From the NCBI GenBank assembly GCA_900660155.1, contig CABFPE010000243.1, forward strand, positions 554,854 through 618,853: a stretch of DNA of 64,000 nucleotides, written 5' to 3'. Under the pieces are notes generated by a model. It was not told the origin of the DNA, made no database searches, and was given only the letters and a program-made list of their open reading frames with translations. How positions within the stretch are numbered: position 1 is the stretch's first letter; every line of letters starts with the position of its first letter. Of this stretch, positions 54,026 through 64,000 are shown piece by piece. The DNA is from Hofstenia miamia. Its lineage: Eukaryota > Xenacoelomorpha > Acoela > Hofsteniidae. The position numbers and the translations under genes are program-made.

Positions 54026-56272
54026 ATGTCCAAAGTTGGTGAAGAAACTTTGCATCCATTCTACATTGCTATCAGAAAAGCCACCACTATTATCCGCAAT
54101 AACATATCCAAAGAAACTAAGAACCAACTCCGCCGAACCTATAACTGCTGGGAAATGAATTGCTCAATAGATATAATCCCCTTTGTGATAGACGCAGCTT
54201 GTCACCTGAAGGTCAACACAATCATATGCTATGATTCAAGAATGTTGGAGGGAGTTAGTTGCCTTTATTGGCGCAGCACCGTGCATATATCCCCAACTAG
54301 ACATTTTAAGCCCATCATACCACTATCACTCTTCCATCAAAAGAGTGCTCAGAGAGATAAAGGTTTTGTATGATACTCAGGATCAGAAGAATTTTAAAGA
54401 ATGATTATTCACAGAGAAAAACTCACCAGATATCTATGCCTGTGGCGCGGTGTGGGTACTTGCCATCTACCTAACAAAGGACTGGTAAGATGTCTATCAT
54501 CCTGACCAGCAATAGGCTAGGCATTTGTCCATCGGACATCAATATTTTCTCTGACACTGTAAAGAAATACATGTGGGGAGCTACAGCAGAAACCAAGTTT
54601 GCCATATTCCATTTGGATAATGCCCTGATGAGTACAAGACGATTCATAGAGCAACTGCCCAGGTCTACCCACCAATTTTTAGAAAGGATCCAGAGGCACG
54701 ATCTTCCTGCTAAAACTGAATCCTTTTTCAGGTCGCATCAGATAAAGTACCCAGAATGAGGTTATGAACAATTTATTGAGTCAGCTCGGCAAGTTAACAA
54801 GGAGGGAAAGATCATTCCCATCACCATTTTTGATCAGGTGATGCGGACGCCTGAACAATTCTACAAGGAGGAAGAACTACTAGCATCCTCAGTGGTACAA
54901 CTTTCACCCCAGGTACGCAAACTAATTGAAAGTGTGAATATGGAAAAATTTGGCAGCCAGGTATTATCTCCCAAGCCAATGCCTTAGTGGTTGATTACTG
55001 AAGATGAACAAATACTTATGATTGAACACGACCCTAGCGAATTTCTAGAAGACCTCACTATCCAAAAGAGGGTCTTAGCCAACTGTTGTGATAAAGATCT
55101 GCTGTCTCTCATGAAGTGGTGCCTCACTGAAATGTTCACTAAGGAGGAGCTGGTCATTCTGCAATCCCCAGGGCGACATGTAGCTCTGGATGTGGAATGC
55201 ACTACTGCTTGAGTATGTATCTCTGGTAAACAGATAGATAATTTGCGGCAGAAGGGCTTAAGATGCAAGCTTTGGGACGCACTGAAAGAAGCGAGAATTA
55301 ATTATCCCGTACCAATTAGAACTGCTAGTTTGGAAGCCGCCATAGGATTTCATGAGCTTGAGAAGAATATAAGAACATCGAATCTCCTGTGCATACTGCC
55401 ACCCTCAATAGAAACGCCTCTTATACAACCAAAATGGAAGGTTTGGAAACCCAGAAAGAAGGTGGCGGCCCATTTATCTGACAAGATTAATTTCGTTAAC
55501 AGCAAGCAGGAAGCCATCAGATCAAGCAGGACAGAGGAGTACAAAGCAGTGCGAGAGAAATTGATAGCTGGAGGAAATTCCAAACGTGTCTTTATCGACG
55601 GGAAACTCAATATCAAGGACATTTTTAACCATGGCATGCCTGTGCATGTACAACTTAAGAAAATACACGCAGAGATCTTTGCCCTACAACCCCGAGTTCT
55701 GATTCTTTTTCAAGCAGCAGGTGATCTCATGTTGATCAAAAATGTGGAAAATATAACCTGATACTATGATGTAACCAAATGGATCAAAATTATAACTATG
55801 ATCAGAGCTAACGTGTCCAATCCAGATCAGATGAATCTCAGCCAGGTACAAGAATTTTGTTCTTTATTTGTTGATCACACTACCATGATGGGTTCCCTGA
55901 GGGACATGTTTGTCCATTTCTATCCAGACATGGAGATCAGTGCTGATGATGCTCATACTTCTGATACAGATGCTATGATGACGTTAATGATCACCCTCAA
56001 GTGCCTTAGGCTTTATGAAAAGTTCTATGACACCTTCACGTGGCGCTTAAACAACCTGAGATGAAATTGTCCCATTAGTGCAAAGATGCCAAAAATCAGG
56101 TTCCTCCAGCTCAAAGATGAAGTGGTTATGCAGTGAGAGGTGCTAATGCAAGTGACAAGAGAACCGCAATATGCCAAGGTCCAAACATGGGAAGGCGAAT
56201 TGGCCGTCAAAATGATAACAGCTACCCAAAACATTGTGACTGGACCTGCTCTCCAGTTGTTGTACGAAAATT
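54026..56272 (+). pseudogene. Accessory ORF3 of element B, SGNH-like C-terminal part
   Basis: Starts MSKVGEETLHPFYIAIRKA. Middle blocks: GICPSDINIFSDTVKKYMWG (54520-54580), MFTKEELVILQSPGRHVALD and VECTTA (55132-55209). The C-terminal part reads KRVFIDGKLNIKDIFNHGM (about 55579-55640), PRVLILFQAAGDLM with its Asp codon at 55723, and ISADDAHTSDTDAMMTLMI with DDAH at 55945-55956, then KCLRLYEKFYD. The Asp codons of the two blocks are 74 codons apart, exactly as in element A. Blocks resemble III and V of the SGNH hydrolase fold. A role could be esterase-like or purely structural. No signal peptide or membrane span seen, so it is not an ordinary env. Confidence 0.6.
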
Positions 56273-56290
56273 AATTTGAGCAGGGGGGCA
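56273..56290 (+). other. Polypurine tract of element B
   Basis: tttgagcaggggggca directly before the 3' LTR at 56291. The same tract occurs, with a longer G run, before the 5' LTR at 46645-46662. Confidence 0.75.
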
Positions 56291-57206
56291 TGTAGAGTCA
56301 CTTGGGGACTTTTTGATAAATTTTCTAGAGTATTTATTTGATATAATTTTTATTTTACATCAGGGTGACGTCACCTCGATTATTTCGATGTTAGGTTGCT
56401 ATCATTAGTTTGTTGTCCCCTTGATGGTGCTTATTTGTATTGCTCAAATTTAATTTGCGAGGGAAACAAATTATCTAGCATGATTAAACTACATTGACAC
56501 CTCTATTGTAAACAAAGGCAGGTAATGAACACCTTTTTGTATAAAACTGAGAACAAGTGTAGAGAACAGTTAATAGATTTTATCTAGCTTCAACTACTGT
56601 TTTACCATCATATTTACTTTTTACTATTACTTTGATATGAAAATAATTGCTTAAGTTCGGCGACAATTTGGGAGTACTTTCTCAAGTACAGGGCGACACG
56701 TAACTCCTGGAGGCCTTTTAGACTATTCAGCCCAAATTGTGGACCAATTAGGTTATGTATACAGTTAGGTATAGAATAATAATAAACCTCTCATTTGAAG
56801 TTCAACATGTACATGCACTTATACAACCTAACACTGTGATGATACCATGCCATTGGCTAGCATGAATGTCTGGTAATTACAGGCTATTTAATAGTGAGAT
56901 GAGAGATAACAATGAAAATGAGATCCTTTATTTTTCGATGTGAGATAGAAATTAAAAGTGAGACAGATAGGGTAGCCCTTTACTTCACTCTAGAGACTTT
57001 GCTTCAGCTGGAAGCCATACAAATTGGTCATCTTGGATTTACCTAAAGTAACTGATTACTTGGATGAATTACTGATGTTATATCTATAAGTTCTTTGCTA
57101 TTCTATTTTCTGGAATCGTGGCTGCTTTTGTATGAATGCTATTTAAACCTTCTGCAGAGTCAATTAGTTTTCTAGTTAAATTACCCTACTAGCCCACAAT
57201 TCTACA
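56291..57206 (+). repeat. 3' LTR of element B
   Basis: 916 bp, tgtagagtcacttgggg ... caattctaca. It pairs with 46664-47599; the target duplication TTAT follows. Confidence 0.92.
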
Positions 57207-57210
57207 TTAT
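57207..57210 (+). other. Target-site duplication TTAT (right) of element B
   Basis: Partner of 46574-46577. Confidence 0.88.
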
Positions 57211-58011
57211 GTAATCTATCCTTGGGGTAATGGGTATGCATCTTTTTTCATTATATTGTTGAGTTTGCAAAAATCTATACATAGTCTGTACTTATTCCCT
57301 TGTTTTATGAATATTGTTGGCAAGGCATAAGGACTTTCACTTGATTTTAATATCTATCAATTCATTTAGTATTGTGTTGTAGTTTTCTTTGAGATTTTCT
57401 GGAACTCGTCTACATAGTAGTCTAATGGATTTGTCTTTCATTGTAACGATTTTATGCATTTCACCCACTGCCTTGCCCACACTAATTTCACTGAAATTAA
57501 ATATCTTTTTATGTTTATTCAACACCCTGATCAATTTGTGTTTCTCTTCTTGTTTCAAGTGTTGATATTCATTGTCTTTTATCTCAGGTATTTGGTATTC
57601 TTTTTTGTCTTTGTTCTCAACTATGTTAATAGTTTTATCTACCATTGATTTTTCTGATTTTATTTTTTTCCTTGTATTTTTACCATCTTTCTTTATGTTA
57701 ACTGTGTGATTAGTCACATTTAATATTGGTATTGCTCTTATACCTTTATGCACTGTGCATAAGCTGGATGGAATTGAAAGTTTTTCATATTTATTCCTAT
57801 TTGATCCTATATAATTATTTCTGCGTTCATCTTGTCTTCTGTTGGCACATTTTCCATTATTTGGTAATATTTTTGTGTCCTCGATTAATTTAAATTGTAC
57901 AGTCTTGTTTTCTTCTTCCTCATATGTTTTCACCATTTCCTCTTGTACCATTATCATTTTATTTGTATAATTTATTATATATCCATTGTTCATTAGAAAG
58001 TCATTTCCCAA
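57211..58011 (-). pseudogene. RT (N-terminal part) and linker of element A
   Basis: The minus strand reads MGNDFLMNNGYIINY (the end of protease), a Lys/Asn/Glu-rich linker, then NFSEISVGKAVGEMHKIVTM, IRLLCRRVPENLKENYNTIL, and RT start motifs with YRLCIDF-like and DAYPLP codons around 57225-57300. It continues into the RT at 46573 on the other side of element B. Confidence 0.85.
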
Positions 58012-58014
58012 TGT

Positions 58015-58290
58015 GATTTCATATGGTAGTGGATTTCTCTCTGTATCAATTACTGTAAATGTCTGCTGAAATGTCGTATTAGCTATTCTAATGGGTACAT
58101 CTTCTAGCTTACCTTTTACGTCTATATAGTCCCTGATGCATTTATCAGTCTACTTTTTCCATATTTAGATTTTTCCTTGCGAATCCTATTTTTGCTGCAC
58201 AATCATCAGTTATAATTAATATCACTGCTCCCATATCTATTGTTGCTTTGACCATTACTCCATTAATTACAACTGTTATTGTATTTGTTT
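58015..58290 (-). pseudogene. Protease region of element A
   Basis: The minus strand shows VKATIDMGAVILIITDDCA near 58200-58258, aligned with the protease active-site region of B and D, followed by a variable middle and the ILG-DFL-like end (MGNDFL). Confidence 0.65.
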
Positions 58291-58469
58291 TGATTAGGTC
58301 TGTGACTATTAGAATGGGCGCTCATTTTTTCAAAGATGGCAATCCCTCTAGTTTAAATTTTCAATGTCTATGTTCCCACTCTCGTCAATTTATTCTTGTT
58401 CTTCGTCATCTTCTAATAGATCCTCTTCTTCAAAGTATGCTTCTTCTTCCTTTATTAAATTTATTTATG

Positions 58470-60170
58470 TTTACAATACCTTTTTGTGTGGCCCTTATTT
58501 CCGCACATTTGACATTTAAGGTCTTTCCGTTTTATTTTCTTTATTGTGCCATCCTTTAGTTTTATCTTAATGATCTATTCTCCTGATTTTTTTGATAGCT
58601 CTTTGACTATGGGTTTGTTGGCAGTTGTTGCTGTGGTCATTGATACAGTTTTTATTATCATGTTTTTTCGTTGATCCTCGCATTGTTTTCCATTGTTACC
58701 TGTATTGCCAGTCCTTTCCTAATCATTCTGTCTAGTGAATCCTCCGCATCACATTTTATCTTCAAATTGTTGTCATATTGCTTCAGGTAATCCTTTACAG
58801 ATATGTGAAAACAAATCATATCTTGAATATGTTTGTTCTCTCAAACTCAATTTTAATAACCTTTCACCTTGAGACATGTAATTTCTCAGATTGTCTCTCC
58901 TGTTCATTTCCATTCTGTTTAATAGCATTTGATATTGGCTTTTAAATCTCTCATCATTATAATGTTGTTGATATTCCCCAACTAATTTTTTGTAATTGAT
59001 TTTCATTTGTGTATCCAATACTAAATAGTGTTGGTATGCTGCTCCATGTAAATAGAGGGGAAACCTGGCTGCCACTGCATTTTTGTTACTTTCCTTTCTT
59101 TCATACTCATTTCGAATATTTGCAACCATTCATTAAATGTTGGCGAATAAATATCTACTCTTCCTGTAAATTTAGGAAAAAGTGCTTTACATGCTGGTAT
59201 ATCTATATCTTCCTCTTCTGACAATATAGTATTATCAAATGTAGGCTTTGTCTCAACCGGTTTCATACAATTTTCCTTCACTTGTTTCATTATGTTAGTA
59301 ACTAATTTTTCCATAAATTCTTCTTCAGTTTTGCACTGTTTATATATTTCTATTGGCATCTCTCTTGTAGGTGTTGCTTTGTTTTTTGTTCAGGTTTTTC
59401 TGTTATAATAGTTTCTATCATTTCATGTTCTCCTCTTTCTTGTTATCTTTTTCCTCGTTAGTTAGTACCATTAATCTTATTTTGTCTTTAAGATTGTCTA
59501 TTTCTATTTGTTTTGTCATATTTTCTTCCCTGAGGCTTATGTTTTTGTCATGCAGTTCACTCATGAGTTGCTGTAACGTTTCACTTTGCACTTTAATTTC
59601 TTTGTTAGCCTCCATTAATTTTTCAATTTGTTTTTGAAACAAATTTCTTTGCTCCATCAACCATGTACTTGTGTCTTCTATTATTTCATCAAATTTCCTT
59701 TCCTTCTCAATATTTGCTACTTCCACTTCGAACATCCTTTGTGTTAGTTGTTCTATTCATATTGTCAATTCTCATCTTTCTCTGTTATTATCTTCAATTA
59801 TTTTTGTCAATTCAACTATAGTGAGTTCGGTATTGACTTGTGCTGGCTGTAGCACCATTTCTGTGGGGGATGTCTCACTCTCAGGAGACATTGAGACGTC
59901 TTGTGTTTCTGGGGTTTTTTTGCATCTTAGATCTAGTTTTCATTTTCTTCTTTGAATTTACCATTTTCATTTATAGCTTTAGAGTAATCCTTTTCTGGTT
60001 CCTTTCCAACAATTTTTCTGTGCTTTAAGTGAAGAATTGCGTTCATTTTCCTTTGTTTTCGTTTTCATTATCTTAAACAGAAGCAACTGTCTTTGCACTA
60101 ATTCTTGGTTCTAGTTCTTAACTTTGTTATCTTTCCCATAAGGTTTTCTTTAAATTCCGTTTTCTTTCTT
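58470..60170 (-). pseudogene. Gag region of element A
   Basis: Minus strand: an N-terminal coiled-coil part (59418-59735: NLFQKQIEKLMEANKEIK, MSELHDKNISLREENM), a capsid-like part (58773-59359: LFPKFTGRVDIYSPTFNEW, AARFPLYLHGAAYQHYLVL, YDLFSHICKGLPEAI) and a CCHC knuckle CQMCGNKGHTKRYC near 58478-58525. A typical gypsy Gag of about 500 residues. Broken. Confidence 0.85.
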
Positions 60171-60183
60171 GTGCATGTCAGGT

Positions 60184-60200
60184 GCCTGTCACAGTCGCCA
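60184..60200 (-). other. Primer-binding site of element A
   Basis: TGGCGACTGTGACAGG on the minus strand directly next to the 5' LTR; same class as element B. Confidence 0.75.
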
Positions 60201-61418
60201 TGTAGAATCTTGCCAACACTGATTTCGTTATAAATTAAGAGTTGCTTATCCATTTCTCTGGGTATATGCGATGTATACGGTGTGACAGATCCCAGAACTT
60301 TCTCAACCTATTTTGTCACTTACTATATTAACTAAATTAATATTGCATTAGTGTTCCTGAATGCTTGAACTAACAACAGTTTATTTAGATTGAGATCAGT
60401 AGATGGAATACAGGGTTGAAACCCAACGCAGATCAATGCGCAGTAGAAGACAGCTCCAGTGGTGACAGCTCCAGCTCCTACTTGAACGTGACAGTGGAAA
60501 CCAATGGTTTACTCAGTGATAGTGTGTGTGCGTGTGACAACCTATTAATTTAGTGCATTGATTGTCCTTGTTATTATAGCTATGTAAATAAAAGGAGTGA
60601 ATGCAACTGCGATCCTTTAGCTTGTTATTTTGCCTTACATATATTAACCCTACAGATATAATTTTACATGTTAAGGTTTCATACATGTGAACAATCAATG
60701 CAGTTTGCAATAAAACTATTTCATAGGTCAATCAATAGTCCACTAATTTACCGACAAGTAAATAAGTTGTACAAAAATGTACGTAACAACTGTAGAGCAT
60801 TTCAGATCTTCTAAAAGTAATAATAATAATCTGTGAGTAATGAATGATAGGAAAGCTATAATGGATAAAAATCCCTATCCCTATTCTTAACTTAAAAGCA
60901 CATTGAGAAGTCTACAGCTATTGGACACACCACACTTTTGAAAGGCTATAGTGGGCAGGCTGCTCCAAGAATTCCGTTAAGTGTATTCGGGGACCACCGT
61001 GGGATTACTCTAGTGCTTGAATGTTTAGCTTCCCATTTAACTATTAAATAACCTGACAAAATAACGAAGTAAATCCACTAAAATTCATTCATCACAAATA
61101 ATATCAATCACTGCATATTTATATCAGATAACTGTAATCAATCAAACACTTGGCTAGTACCTGTTATTAGACATTGTTGCCGATTTAATGGTTTCCCGGT
61201 TTTTTCTTTGTCTGCACTTAATTAGTGCGCGCTTTATCGTCCTATTATTTTTGACAAAAATACTGCCTAGCAAATAATTAAAGAATATTGCTTTTAATAA
61301 TTTTGTACAAATAATCAAAGTATAATAAACATGTGTTTACAATTAATATTTATTACAATTGTTTCATATTGTTACCCACTCTTTCTCTCATCTTGACCAC
61401 ACATGGGATTATGATACA
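60201..61418 (-). repeat. 5' LTR of element A (long form)
   Basis: 1218 bp, plus-strand tgtagaatcttgccaac ... gggattatgataca. It pairs with 39008-39877. About 310 bp (60233-60545) are present here and absent from the partner. Part of that stretch is also found at 26640-26815, so the long form existed elsewhere too. Confidence 0.9.
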
Positions 61419-61422
61419 ATAT
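61419..61422 (+). other. Target-site duplication ATAT (right) of element A
   Basis: Partner of 39004-39007. Confidence 0.9.
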
Positions 61423-62000
61423 TCTAGGTGACTTTAATGCTAACTTCTTTATGAAATATGAATCAGAAAAAATCTATAGCATATGTAATGAACATTGTCT
61501 AAATATAGTAAATGACAGCATTTCTACTAGGAACAATAATTTACTTGATTACATCCTAACTGATACTTCTTTGAATTTCCGTACTTACGTATTTGAATCG
61601 TTTAGCAATCACAATTTATGCATTTATGTTAGCAATCATTCTCCTAAAACTCCAGCGAGAAAATGTATCTATAAAACGGGATTATACGAACGTTTCGTAC
61701 AAAGAATTCGAAAACTTATTAAAAAATGCTTGGGACTACATCTATACCTTAAAATCAGGGAATGAAATGTTAAAATTTATTGAAAAACAACTCGATTTTG
61801 CTTTTACTTAGTTGGCGCCATATAGTCGAAAACGTGTTAATCAAAAGCTACGCTTTGTTAATTAGAATCAACGGGATTCGCCTGAGATTGTGAACCACGT
61901 TACTCATAAGAATCAATTATATCAATTAGCTCGCGAAACTCCGCGTGATATTAATTGGGGCAATTATAATGTTTCTAATAAACGAAGTAAGAAATTGTAT
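61423..62000 (+). mobile_element. LINE-X endonuclease, second part, and linker
   Basis: Continues in frame from 39007: LGDFNANFFMKYESEKIYS, SISTRNNNLLDYILTD, FESFSNHNLCIYVSN (the SxHN form of the catalytic SDH motif), then in another frame NVSIKRDYTNVSYKEFENLL, WDYIYTLKSGNEMLKFIEKQ and the basic linker to about INWGNYNVSNKRSKK. RT is not present. A frameshift near 61640 and stops around 61810 and 61862 break it. Confidence 0.85.
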
Positions 62001-62108
62001 AGTATTTTTCCGATATTTTTTATATCTGTTTTGCTACCTAAAAGTGTAAAACTATATTATACACAGATGAGACAACCATACATTCACTCAAACAAACCGC
62101 ATTGTTAG

Positions 62109-63245
62109 CACTACTATGAATTATCACTAACATTTAGCAAACATTTTCTTACTTTCATTCATGATTACTTTTTCAGTAATTTAATTATCCTAACAGTGGA
62201 CAAAGAATTAAATCCTGGCCCAATTTTAGATGAATTTAATCTTGAGAATTTACAAAATCGTTATAAAGACAATCTTAAATATATTTATCTGAGTGTCAGA
62301 AGTTTGAATACAAATAGAAACCATTTTCTTAAAATTGCAACTCAATTTAGCTCAAATGCAATTTTTCTATTACGAGAAATCTAAATTTGTTCAATCCAGC
62401 CCCCGAAAATTGTAATATTTTTGTTAAAAATAGAGGTAGCAGAGGTGGAAGTCTTATGCTCATTGTACCAAAAGTATTAAATCCAATACGAAAAAAAGAA
62501 TTTGAATTCTATTTTTTGGAATTTTATCGATCGAAATTAAATGACCTACAATTTTTTTCCAAAAAATGTTCCTACTATCCAAATTAGTACTTTGGTGTAT
62601 AATATATAAATGTAAGTGCAATGAAATTTCAGATATTACTAACAATAACTATTTACAAAGCATATTAGGTGATTTTAACATTAACTGTTTCAATTTGTAT
62701 GAAGAAATTGAAATAATTATTCGCTATTTATAATCTAAAAATAATCAACTCAAATTCCCCCTCGAAAAACGACATTAAGACATTAATTGATTATTTTTTA
62801 TCTAATTCGGAAACTATATACAGTATAAGACTTATATCCTCGAATCCTTCAATGATCACACACTCTGTATTTAGATTAGTGCAATTCAAGTTAAGGTTTC
62901 TAAATTTAAAACGATTCATTCTAGGTTATTTAAAAAACTATTCCGATGAGATCATCGAAAATTTACTTACAAAAATGGTCCATTCGACTATATTCTTACT
63001 TTAAATTTTAGTTCCTGCATGTTAAATTACGTTGTGGCGCTTACCATTAAGCACCTAAGCAAAGTAGCACCGCTAAAACCCCTTCACTTAATTAACAAAT
63101 CATGACGATTTAATTTAATCGCACTGATCATCAAGTAATCAAGAATACCAACTACTTAAAGCAAAAACTCTTTGAACTATCTCAGCGGTGCTCAAAAACA
63201 TGTTGGGGAAAAATTGATTGGAAAACCATTAATGGATTTTACGTT
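62109..63245 (+). mobile_element. LINE-Y: 2A-like leader, endonuclease and linker
   Basis: The plus strand has an open stretch (62112-62384) with hydrophobic HFLTFIHDYFFSNLIILTV, then DKELNPGP (62202-62225), then LKYIYLSVRSLNTNRNHFLK, the start of an APE endonuclease (N/V-RSLN). Later: IFVKNRGSRGGSLMLIVPKV (62409-62480), LGDFNINCFNLYEEIEIII (about 62668-62720), ESFNDHTL near 62848, and a linker with HLSKVAPLKPLHLINKS. Frameshifts near 62384 and 62590 and further on break it. It ends in the linker around 63245. Confidence 0.8.
62202..62225 (+). other. 2A-like DxExNPGP motif in LINE-Y
   Basis: Codons for D-K-E-L-N-P-G-P match the 2A consensus DxExNPGP, preceded by a hydrophobic stretch (SNLIILTV) in the same frame. 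2A-like sequences upstream of the endonuclease are known in some APE-type LINEs (established knowledge), where they separate a short leader peptide or act as a signal sequence. Confidence 0.6.
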
Positions 63246-63857
63246 TTCAATATGACTATTAATTAATTTTTTGCGGCATCAGTAATGGCCATTGGTGATG
63301 ATTTTAAGGCATTCTTAAGCTGCCATTCCTTAAATAATCGAGTTAAATTATTCATCCATTACAACCCTTCAGTGCTACGTTTTTTATCACAAGCAAAGCT
63401 AGTTGTCTGTCAGGTTATTTACACACAAGCTATTTTTGGAATCAATACTCATTTACTATTCACAAGTGAGTTAATGTCATTCTATGACTGTTCTCAGTTG
63501 TAGCAATTTTCATTTTGATGATTCGACAGCGTCAAAATGTCATTGCCCCTTGAAGCAACTATGCAGTGGAAACACAAAAATAAATGCCATTGGTGCTCAC
63601 TTTTTGATAGAGATTTTTAAAGTGTTTTAGTATGCAAACCTAAAAGCATACTGGGTCAACTAAATTACACACTTCACAAATATTAGATACATTTTATATG
63701 AAAAAACCCTGAAATTAATAAATTTTCAGCTTTATCATATATGCTTCTAGAATGGCCATTAATTTTCCACTAGTATGCTACAATAAATTTTTCATTTTCG
63801 CCATTTTATTAATGAATTTTTAAGAAATTTTTTCCATTAAATTAAGATTCATTAACA
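63246..63857. other. Unassigned stretch between two LINE copies
   Basis: It contains a small hairpin (agtatgc...gcatact at about 63631-63652). A 72-codon plus-strand frame at 63285-63503 shows no family motif. May be a DNA transposon, as both sides are LINE linker sequence. Confidence 0.35.
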
Positions 63858-64000
63858 GCCCTGATCTAGCTAAAGCTAATCTGACTGAAATAAATTGGAC
63901 TAATTACGAAAGATCAAAGAAAGGAATTAAGAGCCCACGCGCAAAACGTCCAGCATTAAAACAATGCCATTTTTCGAAAACTTAGATTCTTCTAAACAAA
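63858..64000 (+). mobile_element. LINE-Z linker fragment at the window edge
   Basis: PDLAKANLTEINWTNYERSK and GIKSPRAKRPALKQCHFSK match the linker of LINE-X (INWGNYNVSNKRSKK) and of the LINE at 28483-30524 (SNWTNYENAK). It probably continues into RT beyond the window. Confidence 0.6.

Larger units (their letters stand above)
46578..57206 (+). mobile_element. Gypsy/Ty3-type LTR element B (plus strand), inserted in RT of element A
   Basis: A fossil, 10.5 kb from LTR to LTR, with an 86-bp extra stub at its left end. LTRs at 46664-47599 and 56291-57206 are roughly 92-95 percent alike by eye, so it is younger than A. PBS 47600-47616, gag, protease, RT, RNase H, integrase, pol tail, ORF3 and polypurine tract are all recognisable. 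Less AT-rich than A and D. Broken at numerous points but structurally complete. Confidence 0.92.
39008..61418 (-). mobile_element. Gypsy/Ty3-type LTR element A (minus strand), with nested insertions
   Basis: A fossil bounded by LTRs at 39008-39877 (3', 870 bp) and 60201-61418 (5', 1218 bp), with a 4-bp target duplication ATAT. Excluding nested DNA it is about 11 kb, long for a gypsy element because of ORF3. Order 5' to 3' on the minus strand: PBS, gag, protease, RT (split by element B), RNase H, integrase, LINE fragment, pol tail, LKG repeats, ORF3, polypurine tract. Broken, with many breaks. AT-rich relative to B, so it decayed longer, and it must predate B. It is younger than LINE-X. Confidence 0.92.

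Noticed and set aside
60233-60545. Extra block in the 5' LTR of element A as a piggyBac-type MITE
   Set aside because: TTAA occurs near both edges, but no convincing inverted repeats are present, and the first part is also LTR-like elsewhere (26640-26815).

Overview
The window is a eukaryotic, animal-like intergenic region that is very AT-rich and built almost entirely of transposable elements of many ages. Gypsy/Ty3 LTR elements, APE-type LINEs, restriction-like-endonuclease LINEs, Tc1, mariner and piggyBac DNA transposons, and short GT-AG introns in one piggyBac relic together point to an invertebrate metazoan. I cannot name the species. I found no convincing intact host gene, rRNA gene or functional tRNA gene. 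A run of exactly 1000 N at 18895-19894 is a scaffold gap.

Layout. 1 to about 5.1 kb: a minus-strand gypsy element (here E1), running off the left edge, with gag, protease, RT and an accessory ORF3. 5.6-8.0 kb: two minus-strand LINE relics, one holding a deletion-derivative mariner. 8.0-10.5 kb: a Dong/R4-like LINE with a tRNA-like head, sitting inside a TAA microsatellite. 10.5-18.9 kb: AT-rich DNA with almost nothing recognisable apart from a decayed LINE piece and a tRNA-Val-like relic. 20-24.5 kb: an unidentified ORF, a decayed Tc1 element and the tail of a mariner. 24.5-31.2 kb: LINE relics, LTR pieces, a piggyBac relic with three short introns, a tandemly doubled LINE 3' end and a second Dong/R4-like copy, again in a TAA repeat. 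31.2-33.9 kb: a second piggyBac relic and the C-terminus of another RT-bearing element. 34.3-38.7 kb: a plus-strand gypsy element (D) without LTRs. 38.7-62.0 kb: a four-part nest. 62.1-64 kb: more LINE copies, one with a 2A-like DxExNPGP motif just before its endonuclease.

The nest is the clearest structure. LINE-X (plus strand) is split immediately before its GDFN endonuclease motif by gypsy element A (minus, 39008-61418, target duplication ATAT). Element A is in turn split inside its RT by gypsy element B (plus, 46578-57206, target duplication TTAT), and a LINE 3' fragment lies between A's integrase and the rest of its pol.

The most interesting signal is an accessory ORF3 downstream of pol in all four gypsy copies. 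Its start region (HPYF/HPFY motif) is shared by E1, A, B and D. In A and B, which both extend far enough, its C-terminal part shows an SGNH-hydrolase-like GxND block and a DxxH block at the same spacing of 74 codons. I know of no described gypsy family with this arrangement; the assignment rests on motifs only. All LTR elements here are treated as fossils.
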